Source: an uncultured Bacteroidales bacterium
Lineage (GTDB): Bacteria > Bacteroidota > Bacteroidia > Bacteroidales > F082
Length of the DNA: 39,169 bases
Assembly (NCBI GenBank): GCA_900318265.1
Contig: ONKA01000002.1
Span: 1-39,169, forward strand
Direction: 5' to 3'
Shown here piece after piece: positions 7,441 to 15,381 of the stretch. The number at the start of each line of letters is the position of its first letter. Position 1 is the first letter of the stretch. The notes below the pieces were generated by a model. That model searched no databases. It saw only the letters and a program-made list of their open reading frames with translations, and had not been told where the DNA came from. A program made the translations under genes and the position numbers.

Positions 7441-10400
7441 TTACTTCACCACGATTTTCTGCACTTTCACCTCATTGCCGTTGATGAGGCGGAGCATGTA
7501 GATGCCAGGAGCGGCGTCCACACTGATACTTGCGCAGCCGTTGATGCTTTCGCTCTTCAAAATACGACCGTTCATGTCAATGATTTGCAAAGTGGCAGAT
7601 CTTGAGCCTGTCGCGGGATTGTTGATGATGAAGTTGCCATCGTTATAGAAGGCGAAGGTCCCTGCGCTTCCTGAACCTGTCGAAGGAGTCGAAGGGCCGT
7701 CTTCCTCCACATCGAGGACGACCTCCATGGGCGGCAGCACGATATTGTCCACCCACACGCAGTCCTGTCCGCCAGTGGCTCCACCGTCTTTCTCGTAGCT
7801 CCAAGTGAGGTGGTGCGTTCCTTCTGGGATCATGAAGTTGATGTAAGTCCAGCTGGTTTCGCCCGCCCAACGGCCTTTGCGTTCGCCATCGACATAAAAC
7901 ACGAGGAAGTCGTAGCCGGTCTCGGTGGAGGTCCTCACGTAGAAGCTGATCTCATTGTCGCAGGCGAAGTCATAGTCGAGACTCATGTCGGCGTGGCTGT
8001 TGTGACCCATCGACGTGGTGTGGGCGCAATATAGGCCTTCGTATGGACCATGGCTTACAATCTCCCAGCCGCCTTGGCCTTCAAACTGCCAGTCGAACTT
8101 GCTGAAGTCCCCTGTCTCGAAGTCTTCCATCTCGCTGTTCACATTGACGAAATAGGAGTCGTAGACAATGTAGTTCCCAGAATAAGTAGCTAAAATGAGT
8201 TCGAAGGCTTGGGCGTTTCTGGCATCGGTGATGCTCATTGTGAAGTCTACTGTGAAAGTGTCGTCGACGGCCAAGTCACCAACGCTGAATTGGTTCTGGT
8301 CGAAGAGGATTTCGGGTGCAGAGCAGTAGACGCCGAAGACGGTATTAGGCGAGAGGCTATGACCAGTGTTCTTGCCCGTGAAGTGCAGGGTGAGGGTCTC
8401 GCCGCTGTCGGCATGGCCGTTACCGTTGCCATCCACTTCTTCCAAGACGGTGGCAATCCGCCCGAAGTTGGGGGCGTTGAGGGTCATGTCGAATTGGCTC
8501 TCCCACGTCTCGTTTCCATCGGTACAAGTCAAAGTGAAGGTAACCACGGTCTGGTCGGGCACATCATCGCTGACGGTGAAAGCGAAGGCGTTGTCAAGGC
8601 TGACGGTAGCATGGGAGTCTACGGTTCCAACGGTGGCAGAGCCTTGCGTAATAGTGAAATATGTTGCATTACAACTCAAGGTGGCAGTTACATTGTTGGC
8701 CGTAAGGTTGCCTACATTGCGGAAGCCAATGTTGAGGTTTTGGTCCTCTCCGAAGTCGACCTGCCAATCGGGGTCGTTGAGGGCGTAGCTGTCAAAGAGC
8801 ACATGGGCACAGTTGGCGTTGTCGAAGCCGAGTTCAAGATGCTGGGGCCAGCCGTTCATGCCCGTGACATAGAGGTCGAGGACATCGGTGTTGTTGACGG
8901 CGGCAAAACAGAGCTCTGCGTCGCCGTTGGAATCGGTGGAAGCCAAAGCAATCAGTTCATCCCCTTTGAACAGACGGCATTCGAAGTTGTACATACCGTA
9001 ACCTTCTTCGTCATTCACGGTGACGGGAATGCGGTTGGTGCCCACGGGAAGGGTGGTGGCGCATTCGATTTCAGGTGTAAAGGGTTCGTCGAACCAGGCG
9101 CAAAGGCCCACATCACCTAAAGCATTAAGGGCATAAAATGACCAGCGCAGCACGCCGATTTCGCCATCCATGGTGATGAAAGGCGAGGTCTGAATCTTAC
9201 TTTCTTTTAAAGCAGCACCGAGGCCTGCCAAACGCTCGTGATTGTAAGCATCAATGAGCTCGCGATGGTAATGGTTTGAAGGGCCGTCGCCCATCTGGTT
9301 GTACCAGCCATAGCGCGAGTTGCCGATGGCAGCCACGGCGCCGGTTTCATTTACGACCATACGTTCCAAGATGCAGTCGTCGGCGAAGTCGCCGCAGATG
9401 CATCCTTGGCTCTTGAAGATGAAGTAGTTGTGGTCAGTGCCATTGGCGCCATAGAATAGGCTAGGCGTGATGTCCCAGTTACTCCAGCCCGACACATAGC
9501 TCGTGTTGGCATGGCCGAAGTGGTTCACGAATTGTATGCCATCGTTGATGGCGGCGGCAAGCTCGTCAGGATTCCAACTGTGGGTAGGCGTTTCATAGAT
9601 ACGCACAAAATCATAGTCTTCGGGATAGCCGTAGGTCGTATAGCCGTTGTAGTTGCACTCACCGATGAGGCGTTCGAGGTCGGTGCTGGCATACACGCCG
9701 TCACCGAGGTGCTCGCCGGCCAAAACAGGTTGACGGAACTCACCCAAGACGGGTGAAGTCATATAGCTGAAGGACTTGGAGAGTATGGTCTCCAGTTGGT
9801 TGGCATTGGTGAAAGGCAGACGAGCGATGGATAGCTCGGGCAAGAGGTCATCCTCGCCGATTTCGCCCCATTTGTTGTCGTCGTCGTCGTTGAGGGTGCC
9901 GTCGAGGCAGGCATAATAGCTGTCGGATGGCACGTTGTCGTCATAGCCTTCTTGGGCATGGCACCACAGGTTGCGATAGGGAACCAAGTTGACATCACCA
10001 CCGAGAAGCACCATAGAGATGCCGTGTTTCTCATATTCATCAATGATGTAGTTGCGGATCCTCTCCTTGTTGTCGCGACCCGTCATGGCTGCGTAAATGT
10101 CTTGAGTGGTAGCGATGCGGACGCGGATGCCGCGACCAGCATAGAGTGCTATGTAATCTCCAAAGCTCTCCGCATAGTTTTGCGTCGTGATGATGAGCAT
10201 TTCGTATTCCGGCAAGGCACCGTCGCGGCGGGTGTAGCTGTCGAGCATCTCGGCGTTCTGTGCCAATTTGCTGATGCTGTTTTTCGTCTCGGGACGCAGC
10301 CAGAGTTTACGGTTGTGGTCGGCACGAGAGGCTTGGTATTCCACGATGACCGTCACGGTTTGGGCATAGCTGACTTGACCCGATGCGGGTTTGTATTTCA

Positions 10401-10845
10401 CGGGAGTGAAGCCACCGAAGGCAAACGAGACACCGTTGAGCACCTGTGTACTGACCGTGTTGAAGGTCTTGTTGGGATAGGCCTCGTTGGAGCGGTAAAG
10501 CGCTTCATTCTTCTCGAAGACAAAGGGACTATCATCCGAGATGGGGCGAGGTTTTTGCGCAGGCAAGAGGTTGTATTGGCCGTCCAGTTCAGCGAAGTCA
10601 CCCAACGTCACATGGATGGCGGTGGCTTCAGTGTTTTGCGGCAGCATCAGGCTGATGCTTTGCCATGGCAGTTGTGGCTCGCCGACGGTGCCGTTTTGGA
10701 TGGATCGCTCAAACGAGAGCGTCTGGTATTCGCCGACTTGTTGAACGGTAGGCTTGCTGAAATGATAAGTGTGTGTAATGCTTTGCGCCGAGGCAATGAT
10801 GCTAACGGCAAGCATTAATAATAGGGAGAGACTCAGTCTTTTCAT
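7441..10845 (-). CDS. Gingipain-like C25 cysteine peptidase with repeat-invaded C-terminal domain (paralogue 2)
   Basis: This 1134-aa secreted peptidase has a signal peptide (MKRLSLSLLLMLAVSIIASA), a propeptide-like region, a C25 domain with His445 (GHANT) and Cys482 (GCICGDF), Ig-like modules, a MAM-like module and a CTD. It begins 8 bases after the stop of the gene at 10854, so the two form one operon. The CTD is odd. The usual YPNP is replaced by FYNDGNF, and two translated copies of repeat A (7601-7620, giving NPATGSRS, and 7661-7698, giving GPSTPSTGSGS) lie within or just before it. The last strands (GIYMLRLINGN...KIVVK) are intact, so T9SS export may persist, but this is uncertain. Confidence 0.88.
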   Translation of the reverse strand: MKRLSLSLLLMLAVSIIASAQSITHTYHFSKPTVQQVGEYQTLSFERSIQNGTVGEPQLPWQSISLMLPQNTEATAIHVTLGDFAELDGQYNLLPAQKPRPISDDSPFVFEKNEALYRSNEAYPNKTFNTVSTQVLNGVSFAFGGFTPVKYKPASGQVSYAQTVTVIVEYQASRADHNRKLWLRPETKNSISKLAQNAEMLDSYTRRDGALPEYEMLIITTQNYAESFGDYIALYAGRGIRVRIATTQDIYAAMTGRDNKERIRNYIIDEYEKHGISMVLLGGDVNLVPYRNLWCHAQEGYDDNVPSDSYYACLDGTLNDDDDNKWGEIGEDDLLPELSIARLPFTNANQLETILSKSFSYMTSPVLGEFRQPVLAGEHLGDGVYASTDLERLIGECNYNGYTTYGYPEDYDFVRIYETPTHSWNPDELAAAINDGIQFVNHFGHANTSYVSGWSNWDITPSLFYGANGTDHNYFIFKSQGCICGDFADDCILERMVVNETGAVAAIGNSRYGWYNQMGDGPSNHYHRELIDAYNHERLAGLGAALKESKIQTSPFITMDGEIGVLRWSFYALNALGDVGLCAWFDEPFTPEIECATTLPVGTNRIPVTVNDEEGYGMYNFECRLFKGDELIALASTDSNGDAELCFAAVNNTDVLDLYVTGMNGWPQHLELGFDNANCAHVLFDSYALNDPDWQVDFGEDQNLNIGFRNVGNLTANNVTATLSCNATYFTITQGSATVGTVDSHATVSLDNAFAFTVSDDVPDQTVVTFTLTCTDGNETWESQFDMTLNAPNFGRIATVLEEVDGNGNGHADSGETLTLHFTGKNTGHSLSPNTVFGVYCSAPEILFDQNQFSVGDLAVDDTFTVDFTMSITDARNAQAFELILATYSGNYIVYDSYFVNVNSEMEDFETGDFSKFDWQFEGQGGWEIVSHGPYEGLYCAHTTSMGHNSHADMSLDYDFACDNEISFYVRTSTETGYDFLVFYVDGERKGRWAGETSWTYINFMIPEGTHHLTWSYEKDGGATGGQDCVWVDNIVLPPMEVVLDVEEDGPSTPSTGSGSAGTFAFYNDGNFIINNPATGSRSATLQIIDMNGRILKSESINGCASISVDAAPGIYMLRLINGNEVKVQKIVVK
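7601..7620 (-). repeat. Repeat A copy inside a CTD
   Basis: CTTGAGCCTGTCGCGGGATT shares the GAGCCTGTCG core found at 22426 and 28558. Translated leftward it gives NPATGSRS, extra residues relative to the CTDs of the two sister peptidases. Confidence 0.65.
7661..7698 (-). repeat. Repeat A copy at the linker before a CTD
   Basis: The core CCTGAACCTGTCGAAGG is followed by a second TCGAAGGGCC. Leftward translation gives the Ser/Thr/Gly/Pro-rich peptide GPSTPSTGSGS between the MAM-like module and the CTD. Confidence 0.65.
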
Positions 10846-10853
10846 GGCTTAGG

Positions 10854-13800
10854 TTAGTCTACGATTAGCTTTTGGGTTTCGATGTTGTTCCCGCTCTGAA
10901 TCTTGACAAAATAAAGACCTTTTTGAGCATGGCTTAAGTCGATAGACTGGATTCCGGAGACCTTGTCTAAGCATGTGACGGTTTGTCCTAACACATTGTA
11001 AATATTGACGTTGCTCTCTTCAGCCAGCTGAATGGTGAAGCTACCATGGGTGGGGTTGGGATAGATGGCATTGGCTTGGGTTGTCACGATTTCTTCCACC
11101 TTGGTGATATAGCAGGTGCGCGGGAAGGTGATGTCGTCGATCCAGGCGCAGTCGCTGCCGGCATTTCCACTCTTGTTCTTGTCATAGATCCATTCAAACA
11201 CATGGCTGCCGGCTTCAAACTCGTAACTTACGAAGGTCCAATCGTTTTCGCCCGACCACCAGTCTTTTTTCCTGCCGTCGATGAAGAAGGCAAACAAATC
11301 TTTGTGATATTCGGTCGAGGTCTTGAACCAGAAGCTGATCTCTCCGTCGAGGAGGATGTCGGCATAAATCAAAAGGTAGGAAGCCTCCCCGTCGCCTATT
11401 TCGCCTGAACGAGCGCTGAAGGTGCCGTTATGTGATTCTTCGTCGGTGATGAACCAGTGACGGTCGCCAGCGTGTTCCCATTCCACGAAGTTGAAGTCAC
11501 CGCTTTCAAAGGTCTCGGTGGCCACGCCAACCGAGAACGAATAGTCGTAATGGGTGGCGTAGGCGCCAGTGTGGGCACATAGGTCAAGATGGAAGGTGGT
11601 TCCACTGATGATGTCGTTGTCGGTGTCGATGTTGACGTCAACAGAGAAATCGTTGTCTCTGTCGATGTCGCCCATCGGGAAGGTGGTGGCATCGAGATGA
11701 ATCCCTTGGCCCTCATAGTTGACAGTCATGTAGGCATCAGGAGCCAAGGCGTGTCCCATGTTCTTGACCGATATGTGGATTATGGCTTGCTCGCCCGGGT
11801 CGATGAATCCGTTGCCATCGCCTTGGATTTCCTCCAACTCAACTTCGACGAATTGCAGGTTGGGAGCCAAGGCAAGGAAGGACTTTTGTGTGGTGTGTGT
11901 GACATCGCCAACGTATGTGGTGAAGTTCAAGGTGAAGATGGTCTGGTCAGGGATGTTGTCGGCGATATCAATCGCGCCAAGACGATGGTCTTGCATGGTG
12001 CTGTTAGGCGCAAACTCGTCGATGGTAAAGTTGCCATCGAGCGGGTTGATGTATTCACAGTCGGAAGTCACTGCACCGTGGACGTTGTAGGCTGTCACGT
12101 CGCCTTTGTTGTACAAATCGCCGTCAACCCAAAGGCCCTGCGAGCCAAATTGCGGTTCTCCTTCAAAGCTGTAAATGTCACCGTAAACAAATGGTTCGTT
12201 GCCGTCGATTCCAGTCACTTCGAGGATTTGTGGCCAGGCACTCTGTCCGGTGACGATGAGTTTCAGCGCGCCCACCTTATCCAAGGCAGGGTCGAAGGTA
12301 AGGACTGCATCGCCATTGGCGTCGGTAATGCCGAAGCCAAGCAGGTCGTCGCCATCGAACAAGCTGACGCGGAAATTGTCGAGAGGAGTGCCGCATTGGT
12401 CTACATGAACAGTGGTGCTGGTAGTGCCCACCTTCATACCTGTCTCGAAGGTGACATTGGGTGTGAAAGGCTCCTCAAACCATGGAGACAAAGCGCCGTC
12501 GCCTAATACGTTGAGGCAGTAGATGTTCCAACGCAGGCAGCCGTTTTCTTCACCGTACATGGTGACCCAAGGCGCAGTGGCGATTTTAGCTTCGCGCAAG
12601 GCCATGCCGACGGTGGCAATATGGTCGTTGCAATAGGCATCCACAAATTCGCGGTGGATGTGGGCAGCCATGCCGTCGCCCCACGGCACATACCAACCGT
12701 AGCGTGAGTTACCCGTGGTGACCACGAATCCAGTCTCAATCGTAACCATCTTCTCCAAGATGCAGCTTGCCGGGAAGTTGCCGCAGATGCAGCCATGCGA
12801 ATGGAAGAGCATATAGTTATGGTTGACGCCGTCGTTGCCAGCAAAGAAATCGTTGTTCATGGAAGAACCCTCCCAACCAGCAACGATGTCGGTGTTGGCG
12901 TGGCCTACATGATGCACGTATTGTCCGCCGGTGCCGATGAGTCTTCTGAAATCACCGCCACTCCAATTGACGCGAGGTGTGGCATAATAACGCTTGATGT
13001 TGTAGTCTTCGGGATAGCCCGTAGTGGTATAGTCATAGTCGGTGTTAGTGCCGATAAGGCGTTCCATGTCGGTACTGCCATAATAGCCGTCACCCAGATG
13101 CTCGGCGCCAAGGATAGGGCTGGTGAACTCACCCAAGACCGGCGTCTGCAGGTAGCTGAAGGTCTTGTGCATGATGTTCTCAAACTGGGTCTCGTTGTTG
13201 AAAGGCAGGCGGCCGATACTCAGCTCGGGCAGCAGGTCGTCTTCGCCAACTTCGCCCCAGCGGTCGTCGTTGTCATCATTGAGGGTGCCATCGAGGCAAG
13301 CATAGTACATGTCGGAAGGCAGTTGGTCCTCGTCGCCTTCTTGTGCCCAGCAGTATAGGAAACGGAACGGCACGATGCTGACATCGCCGCCGAGGTTCAC
13401 TATGGAAATGCCGTTGTTTTCGTATTCTTGGATGATGTAGTTGCGGATTTGTTCCGGCTCATCGCGACCGTCCATGGTGGCATAAATCTCTTCCAAGGAA
13501 ACAATGCGGGTGCGGATGCCTTTGTCATTGTATAGGTTGAGGTATTCGCCGAAACGTGGAATCCATTCCTCGGATGTGATGACCAACATGTCGTAGCCAC
13601 CGATGGAGCGTCCACGCTGGGTGTAGGTGCTCAAGACGTTCTCGTTTTGGGCCAAGCGCTTAATAGAGGCCTCGTTCTCGGGCGTGAGCCAGAGTTTGGG
13701 GCTGTGGTCATCGCGGCTCATGCTGGTCTCGATGCTGACCTTCACGGTCTGGGCATAGCTGACCTTACCCGTGGCGGGCACGTATTGCATCGGCGTGAAA

Positions 13801-14231
13801 CCGCTGAAGGCGAAGGCCACTCCGTTGAGGTAATGCGTGCTGACACTGCTGAAGCTTTGTGTCGGATAGACATTTCCCGAGCGGTATAGTACCTCGTTTT
13901 TGGCGAAGGGGATCTCTTCTTCGTTGGAGATGGGACGGGGCTTTTGATAAGGATAGAGGTTGAAGATGCCTTCAAGCTCCACAAAATCAGAGAACTCGAC
14001 GTCGATAGAGACCGCTTCCTGGCCTTGGGGAAGCATCAGGCTGACGCTCTGCCAGGGCAGTGTGGGTTCGCCCACTTGACCGATAGGTAAGCAGTCTTTG
14101 AATCCGATTTGTTGGTAGCCGTCGCGCTCGCTAACGATCGGCTGGTTGAAATGATAGGTTTGTTCAATGGTTTGGGCCTGCGCAAAAAGGGCGGAGGCCA
14201 AAAGTGCTAGGACTAGTTGTAGCTTTTTCAT
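10854..14231 (-). CDS. Gingipain-like C25 cysteine peptidase with T9SS sorting domain (paralogue 3)
   Basis: This 1125-aa secreted peptidase is the first gene of a two-gene operon. ATG 14231 gives the signal peptide MKKLQLVLALLASALFAQA; the TTG two codons upstream is less likely. It carries a propeptide-like region, a C25 domain with His444 (GHANT) and Cys481 in GCICGNF (Asn replacing the Asp of its sisters), CARDB/Ig-like modules, a MAM-like module beginning FESGDFNFVEW, and a clean type A CTD with YPNPTHG ending KLIVD. It should be exported by Sec and T9SS to the cell surface. It is more similar in layout to paralogue 1 than to its operon partner, because its CTD is free of repeats. Specificity is unknown. 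Confidence 0.9.
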   Translation of the reverse strand: MKKLQLVLALLASALFAQAQTIEQTYHFNQPIVSERDGYQQIGFKDCLPIGQVGEPTLPWQSVSLMLPQGQEAVSIDVEFSDFVELEGIFNLYPYQKPRPISNEEEIPFAKNEVLYRSGNVYPTQSFSSVSTHYLNGVAFAFSGFTPMQYVPATGKVSYAQTVKVSIETSMSRDDHSPKLWLTPENEASIKRLAQNENVLSTYTQRGRSIGGYDMLVITSEEWIPRFGEYLNLYNDKGIRTRIVSLEEIYATMDGRDEPEQIRNYIIQEYENNGISIVNLGGDVSIVPFRFLYCWAQEGDEDQLPSDMYYACLDGTLNDDNDDRWGEVGEDDLLPELSIGRLPFNNETQFENIMHKTFSYLQTPVLGEFTSPILGAEHLGDGYYGSTDMERLIGTNTDYDYTTTGYPEDYNIKRYYATPRVNWSGGDFRRLIGTGGQYVHHVGHANTDIVAGWEGSSMNNDFFAGNDGVNHNYMLFHSHGCICGNFPASCILEKMVTIETGFVVTTGNSRYGWYVPWGDGMAAHIHREFVDAYCNDHIATVGMALREAKIATAPWVTMYGEENGCLRWNIYCLNVLGDGALSPWFEEPFTPNVTFETGMKVGTTSTTVHVDQCGTPLDNFRVSLFDGDDLLGFGITDANGDAVLTFDPALDKVGALKLIVTGQSAWPQILEVTGIDGNEPFVYGDIYSFEGEPQFGSQGLWVDGDLYNKGDVTAYNVHGAVTSDCEYINPLDGNFTIDEFAPNSTMQDHRLGAIDIADNIPDQTIFTLNFTTYVGDVTHTTQKSFLALAPNLQFVEVELEEIQGDGNGFIDPGEQAIIHISVKNMGHALAPDAYMTVNYEGQGIHLDATTFPMGDIDRDNDFSVDVNIDTDNDIISGTTFHLDLCAHTGAYATHYDYSFSVGVATETFESGDFNFVEWEHAGDRHWFITDEESHNGTFSARSGEIGDGEASYLLIYADILLDGEISFWFKTSTEYHKDLFAFFIDGRKKDWWSGENDWTFVSYEFEAGSHVFEWIYDKNKSGNAGSDCAWIDDITFPRTCYITKVEEIVTTQANAIYPNPTHGSFTIQLAEESNVNIYNVLGQTVTCLDKVSGIQSIDLSHAQKGLYFVKIQSGNNIETQKLIVD

Positions 14232-14253
14232 TTTCAATGAGTAAATTTGGGCG

Positions 14254-14261
14254 CAAAAATA
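14254..14261 (-). promoter_or_regulatory. -7 box of the promoter for the C25 peptidase operon
   Basis: Leftward TATTTTTG matches TAnnTTTG, 22 bases before the ATG at 14231. No clear -33 element is visible. It is divergent from the ddh promoter 33 bases away. Confidence 0.55.
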
Positions 14262-14293
14262 AAAAAAACTGCCGTATTCTTTCGTTTTTTTTC

Positions 14294-14301
14294 TACTTTT
14301 G
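14294..14301 (+). promoter_or_regulatory. -7 box of the promoter for ddh
   Basis: TACTTTTG matches TAnnTTTG and ends 19 bases before the ATG at 14321. The expected -33 region is not recognisable. Confidence 0.5.
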
Positions 14302-14320
14302 CCCTTTAATTCTACAAAAA

Positions 14321-15214
14321 ATGAAAACTATCAGAGCCGCCGTAGTAGGATACGGCAATGTGGGCCGCTTCGCACTCGAAGCCTTGGAAGCCGCCCCCGA
14401 TTTCGAAGTGGCAGGCGTCGTCCGCCGCAATGCTAACAAGACTATTGAACTCTCTAACTATGATGTGGTTAAAGACATCAGGGAACTGAAAGATGTGGAT
14501 GTGGCTATTTTGGCCTGTCCCACACGCAGCTGTCCCGAGTACGCCAAACAAATCCTGCCCTTGGGCATCAACACCGTGGATTCTTTCGATATACATACTT
14601 CCATCGTGGACTACCGCCGTGAGATGATGCCAATTAATAAGGAAACGAAGACCGTCAGTGTCATCGCCGCTGGTTGGGACCCAGGCTCGGATTCCATCGT
14701 TCGCACCTTGATGCAAAGCCTTGCACCTAAAGGCTTGTCGTACACTAACTTCGGTCCTGGCATGTCGATGGGCCACAGCGTTTGTGTGCGTTCCAAGAAA
14801 GGTGTGAAGAACGCCCTCTCGGTGACCATCCCTTTGGGTGAAGGCATCCACCGCCGCATGGTGTATGTGGAGCTGGAAGACGGTGCCACGCTTGAACAGG
14901 TGGCCAAAGACATCAAGGCTGATCCGTATTTCGCCAACGACGAGACCCATGTATTTGCTGTCGACAGCGTGGATGCAGTTCGCGACATGGGGCATGGTGT
15001 GAACCTCGTGCGCAAGGGCGTCTCTGGCAAGACCGCCAACCAGCGCATGGAGTTCAACATGAGCATCAATAACCCTGCCTTGACGGGACAGGTGCTGGTC
15101 AACGTGGCCCGCGCCACGATGCGCCTGCAACCGGGTTGCTATACGATGGTGGAGATACCCGTCATCGACATGCTCCCTGGCGACCGCGAGGAATTGATCG
15201 GGCATTTGGTATAG
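14321..15214 (+). CDS. ddh: meso-Diaminopimelate D-dehydrogenase
   Basis: This 297-aa cytoplasmic enzyme catalyses NADP-dependent reductive amination of L-tetrahydrodipicolinate to meso-diaminopimelate, a one-step route to lysine and peptidoglycan precursor. The N-terminal Rossmann motif GYGNVG (residues 10-15) is followed by the family segments CPTRSCPEYAKQ, VDSFDIH, AAGWDPGSDS and GPGMSMGHSVCVRS, all typical of Ddh, and the length is normal. ATG 14321 is chosen because the longer open frame from 14204 runs back through the promoter. The next gene follows after a repeat-filled gap without an obvious promoter, so read-through is likely. Confidence 0.93.
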   Translation: MKTIRAAVVGYGNVGRFALEALEAAPDFEVAGVVRRNANKTIELSNYDVVKDIRELKDVDVAILACPTRSCPEYAKQILPLGINTVDSFDIHTSIVDYRREMMPINKETKTVSVIAAGWDPGSDSIVRTLMQSLAPKGLSYTNFGPGMSMGHSVCVRSKKGVKNALSVTIPLGEGIHRRMVYVELEDGATLEQVAKDIKADPYFANDETHVFAVDSVDAVRDMGHGVNLVRKGVSGKTANQRMEFNMSINNPALTGQVLVNVARATMRLQPGCYTMVEIPVIDMLPGDREELIGHLV

Positions 15215-15261
15215 TCCAAGTATTAAACAATGGCACAGCATCACAAAACCCAACCACAAAC

Positions 15262-15381
15262 CGTCATCGCGGGCACAGAACTGCGATTGCCCCGATGTCA
15301 TCGCGGACTCGATCCGCGATCTCCTGAATATAAAGGCAATCCTTCTATTTCAGGAGATGGCGGATCCTTGTCCGCCATGAC
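15262..15381. repeat. Repeat C: degenerate half unit plus 85-bp nested palindrome
   Basis: Bases 15297-15381 form a long inverted repeat. The left arm begins GTCATCGCGGACTCGATCCG and the right arm, reverse complemented, begins GTCATGGCGGACAAGGATCC; both continue with ATCTCCTGAA. Each arm also holds its own small hairpin (GCGGA...TCCGC). A degenerate half unit (CGTCATCGCGGGC...) precedes it at 15262-15295. The element fills most of the ddh-GH3 gap and its last bases contain the GH3 start codon. Confidence 0.85.

Noticed and set aside
14312-15301. Leftward 329-codon open frame opposite ddh
   Set aside because: It is a composition artefact antisense to a well-supported enzyme gene, His-rich with no family motif.
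15230-15376. N-terminal extension of the GH3 protein from ATG 15230
   Set aside because: The 49 extra residues are translated repeat C and would bury the lipoprotein signal; the downstream ATG gives a normal signal peptide.
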